Shown here in pieces: positions 49,549-60,498 of a stretch of DNA of 64,000 nt (positions are counted from its first letter, which is position 1; each line of letters begins with the position of its first letter). Origin of the DNA: Bimastos eiseni (lineage: Eukaryota; Annelida; Clitellata; Crassiclitellata; Lumbricidae); assembly GCA_959347315.1 (NCBI GenBank), contig OY365813.1, forward strand, positions 19,653,069-19,717,068, read 5' to 3'. Both the position numbers and the translations under genes were made by a program. A model generated the notes under the pieces. That model saw only the letters and a program-made list of their open reading frames with translations. It was not told where the DNA came from and did not search any database.

Positions 49549-50015
49549 GCCGCCGCCTAGCGTAAGAAGGAAAGAAGTCAACCTTAGGAGGATATAGGTC
49601 TCGATCTCAGTACCTCAAGCGCTGCGTCCCAGTGTGTTCACCACTAAGCCAATGTCAGTCTTAAGTTATGGAAAAGTGTCGTTAACCTGCAACTTACATA
49701 ACAGCAGTGGACTGACAGAGGATGCGTGGGGCTTGTACGAGATTGCCTCCTTAGCACCAACCGCATTCACGGCTCTTGAAACGGAAGTTCTGTCATGGTT
49801 AGTTGAATCGTCACGGTTGAACGACACCGAAGAAGCAGGCAGTGATTGGAAGAAGTGATTTATCGAAATATGTTTTTTCAAATGGTGAAAGGCATTGCGT
49901 GTGGTGAATGTGGTTCATTTTGACCTTTGCCATGGTTCATGCGTTCTGTTTGGATATTACGATGAAATGTTACAGGCCGCCGTCTGATACGACTGTTTTG
50001 AAGCTGGAGCTAGAC

Positions 50016-50136
50016 GTAATGGTAATCGTCATATTGAAATAAAGCAAAATGTAGTAATGGTAATCGTCATCTTGAAATAAAGCAAAATGTCGTAATGGTA
50101 ATCGTCATCTTGAAATAAAGCAAAATGTTGTAAAGG
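50016..50136. repeat. three-copy 38-bp tandem repeat
   Basis: ggtaatcgtcatcttgaaat recurs at 50021, 50059 and 50097 with 1-3 differences per unit. Confidence 0.95.
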
Positions 50137-50324
50137 TAATAGTAATCTCGTTGTTTTTTCGTTGTCAAATAAGGTAAAATTTGTGAAGGACACCTCATTG
50201 AATTGGTCAAAACAAACTAAGTAGGCAGGTTTCGGCAGGTGTTGGTTTCGGGTGAAGAGTCAAAGATCAGGCGGGTGGAAGGTCAGACGGCTAAAGTGAC
50301 ATTTGCGGTTTATATTTGGATCAA

Positions 50325-50460
50325 GGAAAGTGTGTGCGAGTGTCCGCTTGTGTGTGTCCGTTTTTGTGTTTGTGTGCGCGTGCATTTGTGTGTGTGTGTT
50401 TGTGTGAGTGTATAGATGCGTGTGTGTATATAGGTGTGTTAGGTGTGTGTGTTTGTGTAC
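50325..50460. repeat. imperfect GT microsatellite
   Basis: gtgtgtgtttgtgtgagtgt-type sequence. Confidence 0.9.
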
Positions 50461-50684
50461 GGATAGTAAAAATCTATGTCTTCAGTTTTATTCAGCATGT
50501 TGACATCATTCATCTCTCGCCTCACTTTGTCCTGTTTTCTATCACTCACCTGCTTTTACATTACCAAACCTTGCTACACCTTGCCTTAATTACGTTACCT
50601 CATCTTACCTTGCCGTGTCTTCCTCGCCTCACCTTTGCTGTCCCATTAATTTGAGCTTAGACTTGACTTGTTTCTGAAACTTTT

Positions 50685-50790
50685 CCCCGCTTGCACTCCG
50701 GCAGTGCCAGTCCCAAGCATGGATAAAGGAGAAGGTCGACGCTTTCACTGTTATCACACAATGTCGTTTAACTGAAACTACAAACTTGTT
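50685..50790 (+). mobile_element. short dispersed element P, copy 6
   Basis: gcagtgccagtcccaagcat, ggagaaggtcgacgctttc and atcacacaatgtcgtttaac, about 230 bp before the start codon of gene 2. Confidence 0.8.
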
Positions 50791-51020
50791 TCTGAATTTT
50801 TCTGAAATTCTGTTTACACATTTTCCCGTTGTAGGTCAAACGATAGGCATTTAAAAATGCATCATAGACTGAAGGCGTTCTCGTGTACAGCTGTTGAATT
50901 TACCGAGGTTATACGAAGACAGAAATCGGTTTAAACTTTGTTAGCTCTGGTAGCTCGATGCGGAATTTCGTGTAACTGGTTTCTCAAACTTTGGAGAGTG
51001 TTGCTGTAACTTCGAATGCA

Positions 51021-51102
51021 ATGGCCCACGGAGAATCAAAGAACGTTTTCACATACATCGTTCTACTCTGGACGGCGATTCATCTTATCAGGACCCAAGA
51101 AG
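51021..51102 (+). CDS. gene 2, exon 1: signal peptide of a vWA/EGF protein
   Basis: ATG at 51021 opens MAHGESKNVFTYIVLLWTAI and continues HLIRTQE: a polar start, a hydrophobic core (VFTYIVLLWTAIHLI) and a polar end, as in signal peptides. It ends at caagaag|gtaacc in phase 1, matching the next exon, so the join codon is Asp. The exon is 82 nt, the same length and exit phase as exon 1 of the upstream Ig gene. The open frame continues into TCTCTG repeat DNA beyond the donor, which is intron and not protein. No other ATG in this frame lies just upstream. Confidence 0.8.
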
Positions 51103-51112
51103 GTAACCCCTC

Positions 51113-51425
51113 TCTGTCTCTGTCTGTCTATCTCGTTGTCTGGCTCTGTCTGTCTCCACCTCTCTGTCTCTATCTCCATCTCCATCTCCGTCTCCGTCTC
51201 TATCTCTGTCTCCGTCTCTGTCTCTGTCTCCGTCTCCGTCTCCGTCTCTATCTCTGTCTCTGTCTCCGTCTCTGTCTCTGTCTCCATCTCCGTCTCTATC
51301 TCTGTCTCTGTCTCCGTCTCTGTCTCCGTCTCTGTCTCCGTCTCCGTCTCTATCTCTGTCTCTATCTCCGTCTCTGTCTCTGTCTCTGTCTCCGTCTCCG
51401 TCTCTGTCTCTGTCTCTGTATCTCT
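51113..51425. repeat. TCTCTG/TCTCCG hexanucleotide array
   Basis: About 310 bp of tctctgtctccg with atc variants, right after the exon 1 donor of gene 2. Confidence 0.95.
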
Positions 51426-51572
51426 ATTTACCTCAACAATCTGATTTAGCGCTTGTTATAAGAACATTTTGAAGGCATTTCTCGCTAGTCTAAATGATTG
51501 TATTTCCTTCTTTCCTCCACTCCATTCCTTTTTCCTTTCCACCTTCCTCAGCTGGGTCCATAATTATTATTT

Positions 51573-51681
51573 ATATTAGTAGTAGTAGTATTAGTAGGTA
51601 GTAGTAGTAGTAGTAGAAGAGGGTGGAGGTGGAGTAGTAGTAGTAGTAGTAGTAGTAGCAGTAGTAGGGGAGAGAGGGGTG

Positions 51682-51762
<81 letters not shown>

Positions 51763-51807
51763 CAGTAGTAGTAGGGAAGTATTATTATTATTATTATTAT
51801 TATTATA
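51573..51807. repeat. AGT and ATT trinucleotide microsatellites
   Basis: agtagtagt runs broken by one gagaggggtggag block, followed by attattatt. Confidence 0.95.
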
Positions 51808-51837
51808 CAATTAATAAATAATATTTGTTTAGTTTCA

Positions 51838-51960
51838 AACCGACAAACCGCAGTATGATTACAAGCAAAATATGAGCGAATCACGATAAGTTGTTATAGC
51901 AATCGAATTTAGCCGTCGGCAGCCTTGCAAGTCGACCACTACGTTATACATCTCATTATT
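51838..51960 (+). mobile_element. tail part of element P, copy abutting the vWA1 acceptor
   Basis: aaaccgcagtatgattacaa, aatcgaatttagccgtcggc and tacatctcattattttaac match the end of P copy 5 at 49440-49548. The segment ends at the pyrimidine tract used by exon 2 of gene 2. Confidence 0.55.
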
Positions 51961-51980
51961 TTAACTTGGTTCCTTCCCAG

Positions 51981-52604
51981 ATCCGACGTGTACCAAGAAG
52001 AGCGACATCGTGTTCGTCGTCGACCAGTCGGGTAGCATCACGGACAACAACCCTGCAAACGGATCCTGGGACAACTGGCAACTCATCAAGGACTTCATCA
52101 TCGGAATCGTTCGCAACTCCAACGTCAGCTACGACGGAACCCACATCGGCCTCCTCACCTTCGGCAACATAGCCGTGGCCCGCTTCCATCTCACCGATCA
52201 CTTTACCTTCGTCGAGGTGTCGGACGCCGTCCAGGCAGTCGGTCCCGGTCAGGGGCAGACGAATACCTACGCTGGACTCTATATGATGAGGACGGAGTTC
52301 TTCAGCCCAAATTACGGCGCAAGAGGGGATGTACCGCACATCGCGATTGTCATTACTGATGGGTTTGCCAACATCAACAGGGAGCTGGTCAATCCGGAGG
52401 CCATGGCTTGCTCAGAGGCGGGCATTGTCGTTTTTGCCATCGGGATGACTAGTCTCATCGATGAGGACCAGCTGAGAAACATATCGTCGCCCCCACACGT
52501 CATGGGACAGAATTACTGGACTACACCTGATTATACGACTTTGGCCAATATCATATCGAGTGTTCAGAACGCCACGTGCGATCCACCGAAGAACATTCTA
52601 CCAG
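51981..52604 (+). CDS. gene 2, exon 2: vWA domain 1 (intact MIDAS)
   Basis: A 624-nt exon (ttcccag|at to accag|gtaagt), phase 1 both ends, protein residues about 28-235. It opens DPTCTKKSDIVFVVDQSGS, giving the metal-ion site D-x-S-x-S at residues 42-46. The third MIDAS loop is GQTNTYAGL and the fourth is VITDG at 151-155, so all metal ligands are present. It closes with a cysteine (NATCDPP) that would pair with the opening one, as in matrilin and collagen VI vWA domains. Such domains bind other matrix proteins through a divalent metal. NVS and NIS are possible glycosylation sites. The C/G-rich third positions are very distinct from the introns. Confidence 0.95.
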
Positions 52605-52654
52605 GTAAGTAGATTCGACTTGATATGCACATCCTACCAGGTGAGGACGTCCAA

Positions 52655-52915
52655 TCTTGTAATGTAATGTTATCAAGCAGTTATATAGCGTTCATTCAAG
52701 ATTTCTACTCAGAGGCGCTTTCGACGCTGGCTTTAATAATCTTAAGCGTCACAGTGAAAAAGTAACACTAAAATCAGTTATCATAAGAATGCACAGTAAG
52801 CTGAAACGACTCCCTAGTGGTAGGCCCACGTATAAGCGTGGAAACAACCAACGGATTCCAATCGACAGCTGACAAATGGCATGGATGATCAGAGCATACG
52901 GGCCAAGTTGCGTCG
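52655..52915 (-). mobile_element. family T element, copy 3
   Basis: The - strand 3' end is gaacgctatataactgcttg. The body block atcgacagctgacaaatggc matches copy 1 at 29.4 kb. Confidence 0.7.
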
Positions 52916-53984
52916 ATAAGTAAGAATATGATACGAGGTAGGAACATTAGGCCGGATAAATAGTCTGAGCTATCAGACGATCGTCACATTGTATATTGGA
53001 ACTGCTAAGGCACAAGTCAAGGCTTTCAAAAAGTAAACATAAAGGCTAAGCAAAATAATATTTTATTTACTATGAACTCACTCATTGGCGTTTAAGAATA
53101 CGGGGCATGTATTCGCCACGTGTTATTTATATGTAACAGGATACTTTCAGACATGTACAGCCGGGCTATTGTAGTTCTTTAAAATGGTTAGGGTAATAAT
53201 CGCTATTTTTATATATCGCCCGAGGTAAAGAAAATCCCTCCAGCTCTAAGAAAGGCACAGGTTTTATAGTGTTGAACAAAGGAGCCCTGGATGCATTAAA
53301 ACGCTGTGTGCTAATAGATAGTGGTTGAAGAAAGTGAATTGTCTCACGGGGATCTCCCGTTGCCTGTGTCATATGGCGGCCCAACTTTTGCAGAAACCCC
53401 AGGCTGGTGAGGTTTATGGGGCCAAATGATTCGATGGCCACTGAAACGAATTCAGGCGTGGTGGGGCAGGATTAGTACTTGGTGCACTTGACTCTTACGG
53501 AATTGTTTAGTCTTATGACTAAATTCATAATTAATTTCATCACGTTTCATATTAGGTATATAACTGGATTAATTATTTTTTAGTCCAGATTACCACTACG
53601 AGCTGATTTTATTCCCATTATGATTGCCGCTTTATATCCATTATGTTTAAGACTGAGTCTACTGTCAGAAGAATTATATGAAATTTTGTGGATTTTTCCT
53701 GTTGTTTTGTTTTGATTTTACAATGGCATGCAATATATTATTAGTTGTTATTAAAGTAATAATAAATATTATTATTGGTATTACTAGTAACATCATTATA
53801 AGGATTTTAAGCAAAAATTACACTAATCCTGTTGTGTTTACCGTTTTTTACTCTTGCCATCACTTATGCAATCGGTTTTACTTCTTCAGATTGATATCAA
53901 TTAATTCCCACGCTATGTTGATCTATTTTAGAGTTTATTTCTTTAAAATCTGTCACGCGTTGTTCTGGCTCTTTTGTATTTTAG
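52916..53984. other. gene 2 intron 2, unassigned
   Basis: AT-rich. A frame is open from 53678 into the next exon, but its N-terminal part is hydrophobic low-GC DNA lying before a clear acceptor. It is intron sequence. Confidence 0.5.
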
Positions 53985-54551
53985 CCTGTCAGGTTCTGGA
54001 CCTGGTCTTCGCCGTCAACATTCCCGATCAGCTCCCCGACTGGGGTAGCCTCAAGACCTTCATCAAGTCCTTCATAACCGGCTTTCTGCCCATCGGCCTT
54101 AACCAGGTACAGGTCGCCCTAGTCACCTACGACTACACCCAATCCTACGTCCAGTTCAAGCTCTCCCAGAACGAAACTGAGGACGACGTCAAGCTGGCCA
54201 TTGACCGCGTTCTATTCATCCCTGCCTTCTACTCGGATCCTGTCTGGGCGATGCGTACAACCCGTCTGACGATATTCCGGGGAAGCGCACGGCCAGGGGT
54301 CCAGCAGGTGCTTGTACTGTTGATGGACAATTCCCCTCCGAGCATCTATACCGCTGAGCAGGAGGCAGTGCTTATGCGTGACGCTAAAATTCGCGTCATC
54401 GCCGTCGACGTCAGAGGCAACATAGGCATGACGAATCTGCTGCTGTTGTCGTCACAATCGAGTGACGTCATTGTTGCTAATGGGTACACGCCGCTGTCGA
54501 CGCAGGCACAGAGACTGTCGGATGTACTGTGCAAACCGGTTCCTAAGACTG
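53985..54551 (+). CDS. gene 2, exon 3: vWA domain 2 (MIDAS lost)
   Basis: A 567-nt exon (gtattttag|cc to gactg|gtatgt), phase 1 both ends, residues about 236-424. The fold is vWA-like: ACQVLDLVFAVN at the first strand, LKTFIKSFITGF for helix 1, VQVALVTYDYTQSYVQF, the helix-4 strand VQQVLVLLMDNSPP and RVIAVDVRGN, ending LSDVLCK. The metal site is gone: the first loop is NIPDQ (residues 247-251) instead of D-x-S-x-S, and the third loop is SDPVWAM with no T-x-T. Only an Asp remains in the fourth loop. It is likely structural or a metal-independent binding module. The open reading and clean borders argue against a pseudogene. Confidence 0.9.
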
Positions 54552-54609
54552 GTATGTCTTCTGGTGATTGTCTGAGCTAAGTGGTCGTTTTGGATTTATA
54601 ATATGACTT

Positions 54610-55135
54610 CCATTGCATAACTTTATTATTATTATTGATATCATAAATGTTGTTACTGCTCTTGCTGTCGCAGTTGCCACTGCTACTGCTATTACTAATA
54701 CTATTATTGTTACTATTACCATTACTATTCCTATTACGGTATTATTATTATTACAATAACAAAATAATAATTATTATTGCAATGCTACTACTACAACCAC
54801 TACTACTACTACCTCCCCTACTACAACTACTACTTCTCATTACTTCCCCCCTACTGCTACTACTACTACTAACTATTTCTCCCACCACTACTACTACTAC
54901 TACTACTAACAACAATAATAATAATTATCATTGTTATTGTTTTATCTTGAGGTACCTGGGATCCCTAAGACACTTGAGCAATATTTAAAAATAATAAAAA
55001 AAGCGACTGGAAATAATATTAATAGTAATATTATTATTGTTGTTGTCGTTATTATTATTATTATTTTGATCATCATCATTTTTGTAATGATAATTATTAT
55101 TACTGTCATAATTATTATCACTACCTGTTATTAAT
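54610..55135. repeat. ATT, ACT and AAT trinucleotide repeats
   Basis: Intron 3 of gene 2 is mostly imperfect attattatt, actactact and aataataat DNA. Confidence 0.9.
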
Positions 55136-55161
55136 ATCATGATTATTCCTATTTCCTGCAG

Positions 55162-56349
55162 ATGTGGCCTGCCCTAGGAACGCAGACATGGTCCTCATCC
55201 TCGACGATTCAACCAGCATCACTTACAACACGAGTGACAACTGGAACAAATACGATCTCGGTTTCGCACTCGGCTTCGTCGAGGCATTCCCGATCGGCCC
55301 CAACCTTACTCACTTCGGAGTGGTCCAATTCAGCGGCAACGCCACTCCCGTCTTCCTTCTCAACCAGTACAACAACCTAGTCGATCTCCAGAACGGCATC
55401 AAGGCCCTGCGACCGCGCGGTGGTGATACGAACATCGCCGACGCCATGCGCGTCACCAGGAATGTCTTATTTTCCGAGAAGAACGGGGCAAGGCCCGGTT
55501 TCGCTCGCCTGGCCTTCCTGCTCACTGATGGGGTGTCTAATACGGAGTACGCCTTGACGGATGTAGAGGCGAATAGAACCAAGGCAGCTGGAGTCGAGAT
55601 ATTCGCCATTGGCATGACGAATCAGGTAAACGTCCAGGAGCTCCAGAGGATATGCAGTCCCCCGATTGAGACGCACTATTTCTACGTTGACACCTTCAGC
55701 AAGTTAAGTACGATACTTGAAGATGTTATCGCCAGCGCCTGTAATTCGCTCTCTCCTTATACCACCGCGGTGACCACCACCCCCATGATGACCACTACCG
55801 CGATGACCACCACCATGATGACCACTACCGCGATGACCACCACCATGATGACCACTACCGCGATGACCACCACCATGATGACCACTGCCGCGATGACCAC
55901 TTCCACGCCCGAGCCTACCACAACTGTTACGACTGCGCCTACCACTGTTAGGCCCACTACAGCTGCGCCTACTACCGCTGAGATGACTACGCTTTCCCCT
56001 TCCACAACTACACCTTACACTACTAATTCAACTACGCCGTCCAATACTAATTCAACAACGCCTTCTACTACTAACTCAACAACACCTTCCACTACAAACT
56101 CAACAACACCCTCCACTTCTAATTCAACAATATCTCCATCTACTAATTCAACTGCGCCTACCACTATTAACTCAACTACGCCGTCCACTACTAATTCAAC
56201 CACGACTTTCATTACAAATTCAACAATGCCATCTACTACAAATTCAACTACGCCTAGTATTCCTCTGACGACAGAGGCTATTACTACTGCAAAAGGATTG
56301 GCCTCCAATGTTACAACAGCAACAATAACCACGACAACGAAGGCACCAG
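55162..56349 (+). CDS. gene 2, exon 4: vWA domain 3 (intact MIDAS) plus mucin-like Thr/Ser linker
   Basis: From tcctgcag|at in phase 1, residues about 425-820. The vWA opens DVACPRNADMVLILDDSTS with D-x-S-x-S at 439-443, third loop GGDTNIADAM and fourth loop LLTDGVSN: a complete metal site. After the closing cysteine (IASACNSLSPY) comes about 190 residues of Thr/Ser/Pro: first four 10-residue TTTAMTTTMM-type repeats (30-bp DNA unit), then TTAPTT-type sequence, then ten N-S-T sequons in PSTTNSTT-type octads (24-bp DNA unit). This would be a densely glycosylated, extended spacer. I end the exon at CCAG|gtttgg because the phase (1) matches the next exon and the join gives Glu. The donor is weak. 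If unused, the frame reads 12 more codons to TAA at 56385-56387, giving a shorter protein. Confidence 0.88.
55776..55895. repeat. coding 30-bp minisatellite
   Basis: accaccatgatgaccactac followed by cgcgatg repeats at 30-bp spacing about four times within exon 4 of gene 2, encoding Thr/Met/Ala repeats. Confidence 0.9.
56025..56260. repeat. coding 24-bp minisatellite encoding N-S-T octads
   Basis: Ten diverged units with the pattern actactaattcaacaacgcc, each giving an N-S-T glycosylation sequon. Confidence 0.9.
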
Positions 56350-56654
56350 GTTTGGCCTCGATTATCTGTTCATTGCTAAACTATTAACTGATCGCCTATA
56401 TAGAGCCTTTAACAATATTTTTGAAATATTCGCTACGTTATCATTAACTCCGAATTTCTAATGCGCTATTCACATGCAGGACACCAGCTTAGTCACGAGC
56501 GATGCGTTGTATAAGAATGGTTGTCAAGGCCAAAGAAAACATCGGCAAAGTGCAGTAATTTCACTTTGATTCTGCCTGAATCAGGGTCAAAAGAGAACTC
56601 GGTTTATTTCTGGTTTATCACGTCCTGGGGCATTGTGCTCTTGATTAATTCCCT

Positions 56655-56803
56655 GCATGTTTCTGGTAGTGGTGATGATGATGGTGATAAATGATGGCGA
56701 CGACGACGACGACGATGATAATGAAGGGGAGAATAACGATGACGATGATGATAATGATGCTTATGCTGCTGCTGCTGATGATGATGATGACGACGACGAC
56801 GAT

Positions 56804-56842
<39 letters not shown>

Positions 56843-56870
56843 AATGATGGAGGTGGTAGTGGCGGTGGAG
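56655..56870. repeat. GATGAC trinucleotide/hexanucleotide repeats
   Basis: gatgatgac and gacgatgac units. The Asp-only frame is not a gene. Confidence 0.95.
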
Positions 56871-56931
56871 ACGATTTTTCAGGTGTTTTGCCATGACTCG
56901 CCTTTCCTTAATATTACACTGCTTTGCATTG

Positions 56932-56972
56932 TATTACCTTGGCTTACCATAATATGGTAAGCCAAGGTAATA
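56932..56972. repeat. 41-bp perfect palindrome
   Basis: Arms tattaccttggcttaccata and tatggtaagccaaggtaata are exact reverse complements around one A (56952), in intron 4 of gene 2. Confidence 0.95.
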
Positions 56973-57448
56973 GCCTACAATGATAATACAAAGATATTAT
57001 CTTACACTAATTACCATACTTTGCTTATCTTGCATAGCCCCTCGTCTAATCCTATCCGGCTTTTACCTCCATCATTTCATCTCATTTCCCATCCCATTCC
57101 ACATTTACCTCCACCCTAACGTGTCTGTCCTTGCCTCGTGGTCTTTCTTTCCTGACCTATCGTTTTAAATCGATTCTATTTCTGATCGATAAACTCGAAA
57201 GTGATACTGTTGAACTCTCTAGCTGTGACCCAATTTCACAAGCCTTTGTGTCTGTCAGACGTTGGCCATTGAAAGTGTTTGTCTAAGGCCCTAAATAAAC
57301 CCTGTGGATAGATAGGACCTTGCAGAGACTGGCGTCCAGCCAAGACCCAACGCTACAGGCCGTCCGTTGCGAGCCTACCTGTCGATTACATGAGTCCTAA
57401 TTCACAGGTGGAGCCACCATATACAACACTATATAACGGAACCCACGT

Positions 57449-57622
57449 GACAAGATGGCCGAGTGGTTAAGTGGGGGTTCATCGCCTCTGCCATCTGGGT
57501 TCGAATCACATGTTCTTCACATGGTCTTCAATGTGATGGCGATACATATCAAGGAGAGCTTATAGAAAGTGGAACGCTTCTGAATGGGTATCTTGAAGCC
57601 GCTATATAAATTACATTGATAG
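57449..57622 (+). mobile_element. SINE with tRNA-Ser/Leu-like head
   Basis: The head acaagatggccgagtggtta carries a textbook A box of class II tRNAs, and tctgggttcgaatcacatg a B box. The body holds gtgatggcgatacatatc, and the tail is gaagccgctatataaattac. The acceptor ends do not pair and no anticodon arm is present, so this is a tRNA-derived SINE and not a tRNA gene. Confidence 0.75.
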
Positions 57623-57835
57623 ATGAATGGGTGGATGAATGGATGGCTGAATGGATAGATGAGTTGATAGGTTGGTTGATAAATAAGTAGGTAAAAATAT
57701 AGATAAATAGATAGCCAGATAGGCAGACAGACAGACAAACAGACAGACAAACAGACAGACAAACAGACATATAGACACGAGACAGACAGACAGGTAGGTA
57801 GATATGTAGATCGATGAATATATATATATATATAC
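57623..57835. repeat. GATG/GATA/CAGA/TA microsatellites
   Basis: Continuous run of tetranucleotide variants between the SINE tail and exon 5 of gene 2. Confidence 0.9.
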
Positions 57836-57874
57836 ATGCAGATAGATCAACTCTTCTCGATTGCTCTTTTCCAG

Positions 57875-58486
57875 AAACGACGTCCATTCCCAACATCAAG
57901 GATCAATTTGGCCCGTGTCGCAAATCCGCCGACGTCGTCTTCGTAATCGACTCCACGACAAACATGAACTACGATTACTATGTCACTCATCTCCTCGGAC
58001 TTGCCCAGAATCTCACGAAGATCTTGGACGTGGATTTAGGACGAATGCGGATTGGAGCTATAAGCTTCAGTGAATCCGCTTTGGTCGAATTCTTCCTTAA
58101 CAGCTACACGCATGGCGTGGACGTCGTGGGAGCCCTGCGTAGGATGCGGTACGATGGGTACAGCGCCAACATGGCCGAGGCGCTGTTCCTCCTGCGAACG
58201 TCACTCTTTGCGCCATCGAATGGGGCGAGACAGGACCTTGGCGTGTCTCGGTTGGCCGTAGTAATCACGGATAATGTATCGATGAATGAGACGGCCACCC
58301 TGATTGAGGCGGGGTTGGTGAGGAAAGCAGGGATTGGGGTGATTGTCGTTGGGGTAGGAACGTATTTGGATATGTACGAGCTGTCAGCGGTTGCGAGCTT
58401 TCCCTATGAGGAGACGATGTTCACTGTTGGAACGGCGAGGAATCTCAGCCAACTGCAGGGGCCGATAAAAAAACTCATCTGTGGAG
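57875..58486 (+). CDS. gene 2, exon 5: vWA domain 4 (MIDAS altered)
   Basis: A 612-nt exon (cttttccag|aa to ggag|gttggt), phase 1 both ends, residues about 821-1024. After a short leader (TTSIPNIKDQFGPC) the first strand reads SADVVFVIDSTTN, so the D-x-S-x-S site becomes D-S-T-T-N (846-850). The third loop is GYSANMAEAL, with Ser for Thr, and the fourth keeps Asp but loses Gly (ITDNVS). The rest of the fold is intact: MRIGAISFSESALVEF, FLLRTSLFAPSNGARQ, RLAVVITDN, GVIVVGVGTYLD, closing KLICGG. Metal binding is probably weak or lost. N-glycosylation sites NLT, NVS, NET and NLS are visible. Confidence 0.92.
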
Positions 58487-58529
58487 GTTGGTTGATGGGG
58501 AGTAGGTGTATGGGTGGGTGAGTGAGTGG

Positions 58530-58870
58530 GGTTTCAGGTTGGGTGTTTGGAAGGATGGATGGGTGGGTGGGTGTATAGATGGATTGGTGGATGGATTAGT
58601 GGATGGATAGGTGGATTGGCGGATGGATGGATGGTCGGTGGTGAATGAATGGGGTCGGGTTTGTGATCATAAATATTTTGTTATAATAATTATTTTCATT
58701 TTCCTTATTATTGGTGTTATTATCATTATTTTCGTTGTTGTTATCGCTATGGCTATCACAATCGTTATCATTATCACCATTATCATTACTATTATTACTT
58801 TCACTACTACTACTACTACAACTACTACAATTTCTACTGCTATTGTCACGAGTGCGGTGAACTATTGTCT
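58530..58870. repeat. GGATGGAT, ATT and ACT simple repeats
   Basis: atggatggatgg units, then attattatc and actactact in the short intron before EGF1. Confidence 0.85.
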
Positions 58871-58884
58871 TTGTATAACTGCAG

Positions 58885-58998
58885 ATGATTCGTCTTGTGG
58901 CAACGTCATCTGCCAGAACGGAGGGTCCTGCACTGAGATGCTGAACGAGGCGAAGTGTGGCTGTGCCCCTGGCCTAGCTGGCAACAATTGCGACCTCG
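58885..58998 (+). CDS. gene 2, exon 6: EGF-like domain 1
   Basis: A 114-nt exon (aactgcag|at to cctcg|gtaagg), phase 1 both ends, residues about 1025-1062. It reads DDSSCGNVICQNGGSC, then TEMLNEAKCGCAPGLAG and NNCDL, with six cysteines in the C-x4-C-x5-C-x8-C-x1-C-x8-C spacing of EGF modules. The calcium-binding D-x-D/N signature is not evident. EGF modules in matrix proteins act as rigid spacers or protein-binding units. It would not be found from ORF length alone. Confidence 0.92.
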
Positions 58999-59094
58999 GT
59001 AAGGGCCACATCAATAATTTTACTACTACTACTACTTCCAAAAACCACTATTACTACTATCACTACTTCCACTACCGCTATTTGCTGCAACTGC

Positions 59095-59260
59095 TAATAC
59101 CACGGCCAATGTGGGTCTCACCAGCTGGAACAGTCTCCCCTTTCTGTTCTCTCTCTCTCCTCTGCTGCGTTTCCGAAAGCGCCTGAAGTCTTTCTTGTTC
59201 TCCGTTTAGCTATGTCCTGAGTCGTGAGCGCCTTTGGTATTGAGTGACGTTCCATTACAA
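59095..59260 (+). mobile_element. C-terminal LINE remnant
   Basis: A broken frame reads NVGLTSWNSLPF and then RFRKRLKSFLF, matching the W-N-x-L-P ... F-K-x-x-L-K-x-x-L-F end of CR1/L2-type LINE proteins. It lies in the intron after EGF1. Confidence 0.55.
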
Positions 59261-60080
59261 TTGCAATTACATATGCAATTGCTACTAAATAATTGGGTAT
59301 ATCGTCTTGTTGAAACCTCATCGCCTGTGCGCAGATGACACACGTAATGACCAGGGGTGTAACAAGCGGGGAGCACCGTCCCCCCCATTTAAAAGCTAAG
59401 TGGGCAAAGCCCCCAGTTTTAGTGCTCAGTGCCCCCATGTGCCTCCAAATCAGTTCTTTTTTATGTTTCTCCAATGGCTTTTAAAGATGACTTTTGTTAA
59501 GATAATTTGTGCTCCCATTTTCAAATTTCTTGGGGCAAAATTCAAAAATTGAGGGGCAAAAATAATTGGTCGCGCTTCGCGCAATTTTTTAAAAATCATG
59601 CCCCCCATTTTTCAGAACCTTTTTACACCTTTGGTGGTGACAATTGTAATGCTGTTATTAAATTTCTTGTTATAGCATCCTATAAACCCTTAAAAAGGTG
59701 TCTTAAGAGACAATCACATGCCGATGTAGATTTTAATACTGTATACCCTGAAAACAGTGCTTAAATGTAAACTTCAAATAACGGTAACTCTAATTAATAA
59801 TACATAAAATAATTTGAGGCTGACGTGCATTGTGGGACTCTACACTGTGACGTATTAATTTTATTTAGCATATCTCTTGAAATGGTAGGCATACTCACAA
59901 CCGGCATTGGTGACATTGCGCAGATTAATTAAGACGTCATGAACGAATGATTCATCCATAAGACGAAAACGTTTGAAACTCCAGTTTTGTCGTTGGCTAT
60001 AAATCCGAATATTAGTGCATGCGAAATGAGAACCAAAGCAAACCAGGCTATTAGTGAGTTGTAGTTCTAGTAGGCCAGTG
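59261..60080. other. gene 2 intron 6, unassigned
   Basis: Mixed and AT-rich. Includes ccccc-rich patches at 59370-59450 and 59600 (accaggggtgtaacaagcgg) that look like an old element, but no second copy is in the window. Confidence 0.4.
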
Positions 60081-60082
60081 GT

Positions 60083-60190
60083 TGCAGGTTTACGACACTG
60101 TGTGATAACAGGGATCATTAGCGTTGCCCTCCTCCTTTTTCTAGGCTTGGGGATGACTCTGTGTGAGTGCAAATAGTGGAGGAGTTACGG
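60083..60190 (-). mobile_element. short dispersed element P, copy 7
   Basis: Reverse orientation: gacactgtgtgataacaggg, ttagcgttgccctcctcctt, tctaggcttggggatgactc. Confidence 0.8.
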
Positions 60191-60399
60191 AAACGAGTTA
60201 GTTCAAAGGAATACTGGGCAGCACTATGTGAGAAAATTTCAAAAATCCATATAATACGCTCACATTTTTAATTGAGAAATGTTATTACATGGTTCTGTAA
60301 ACTAATTAAAAGGTGCCTAAGCAGATCATCACATGTAGACATGAATTATTATAAAATGATTATGATAACGATTGCTATAGTAAAAAGTCTTCGATTTAT

Positions 60400-60402
60400 T
60401 AC

Positions 60403-60433
<31 letters not shown>

Positions 60434-60462
60434 TCCACTATTACTACAACTACTACTAGTAC

Positions 60463-60498
<36 letters not shown>

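Noticed and set aside
49634..49858. Possible Ig-like exon (contains SLTCNLHNSSG)
   Set aside because: The cysteine context looks Ig-like, but there is no usable acceptor in phase, no donor before the stop and no matching second half.
51016..51444. 142-codon frame overlapping exon 1 of gene 2
   Set aside because: Frame-shifted shadow of the signal exon running into TCTCTG repeats. The 51021 frame has the signal peptide and a donor in matching phase.
53678..53984. N-terminal extension of vWA2 with many hydrophobic residues
   Set aside because: Lies before a clear acceptor (gtattttag), is AT-rich, and phase 1 entry at 53985 fits the preceding exon.
57449..57530. tRNA-Ser/Leu gene
   Set aside because: A and B boxes are present but the acceptor stems do not pair, no anticodon arm can be placed, and a SINE body and tail follow.
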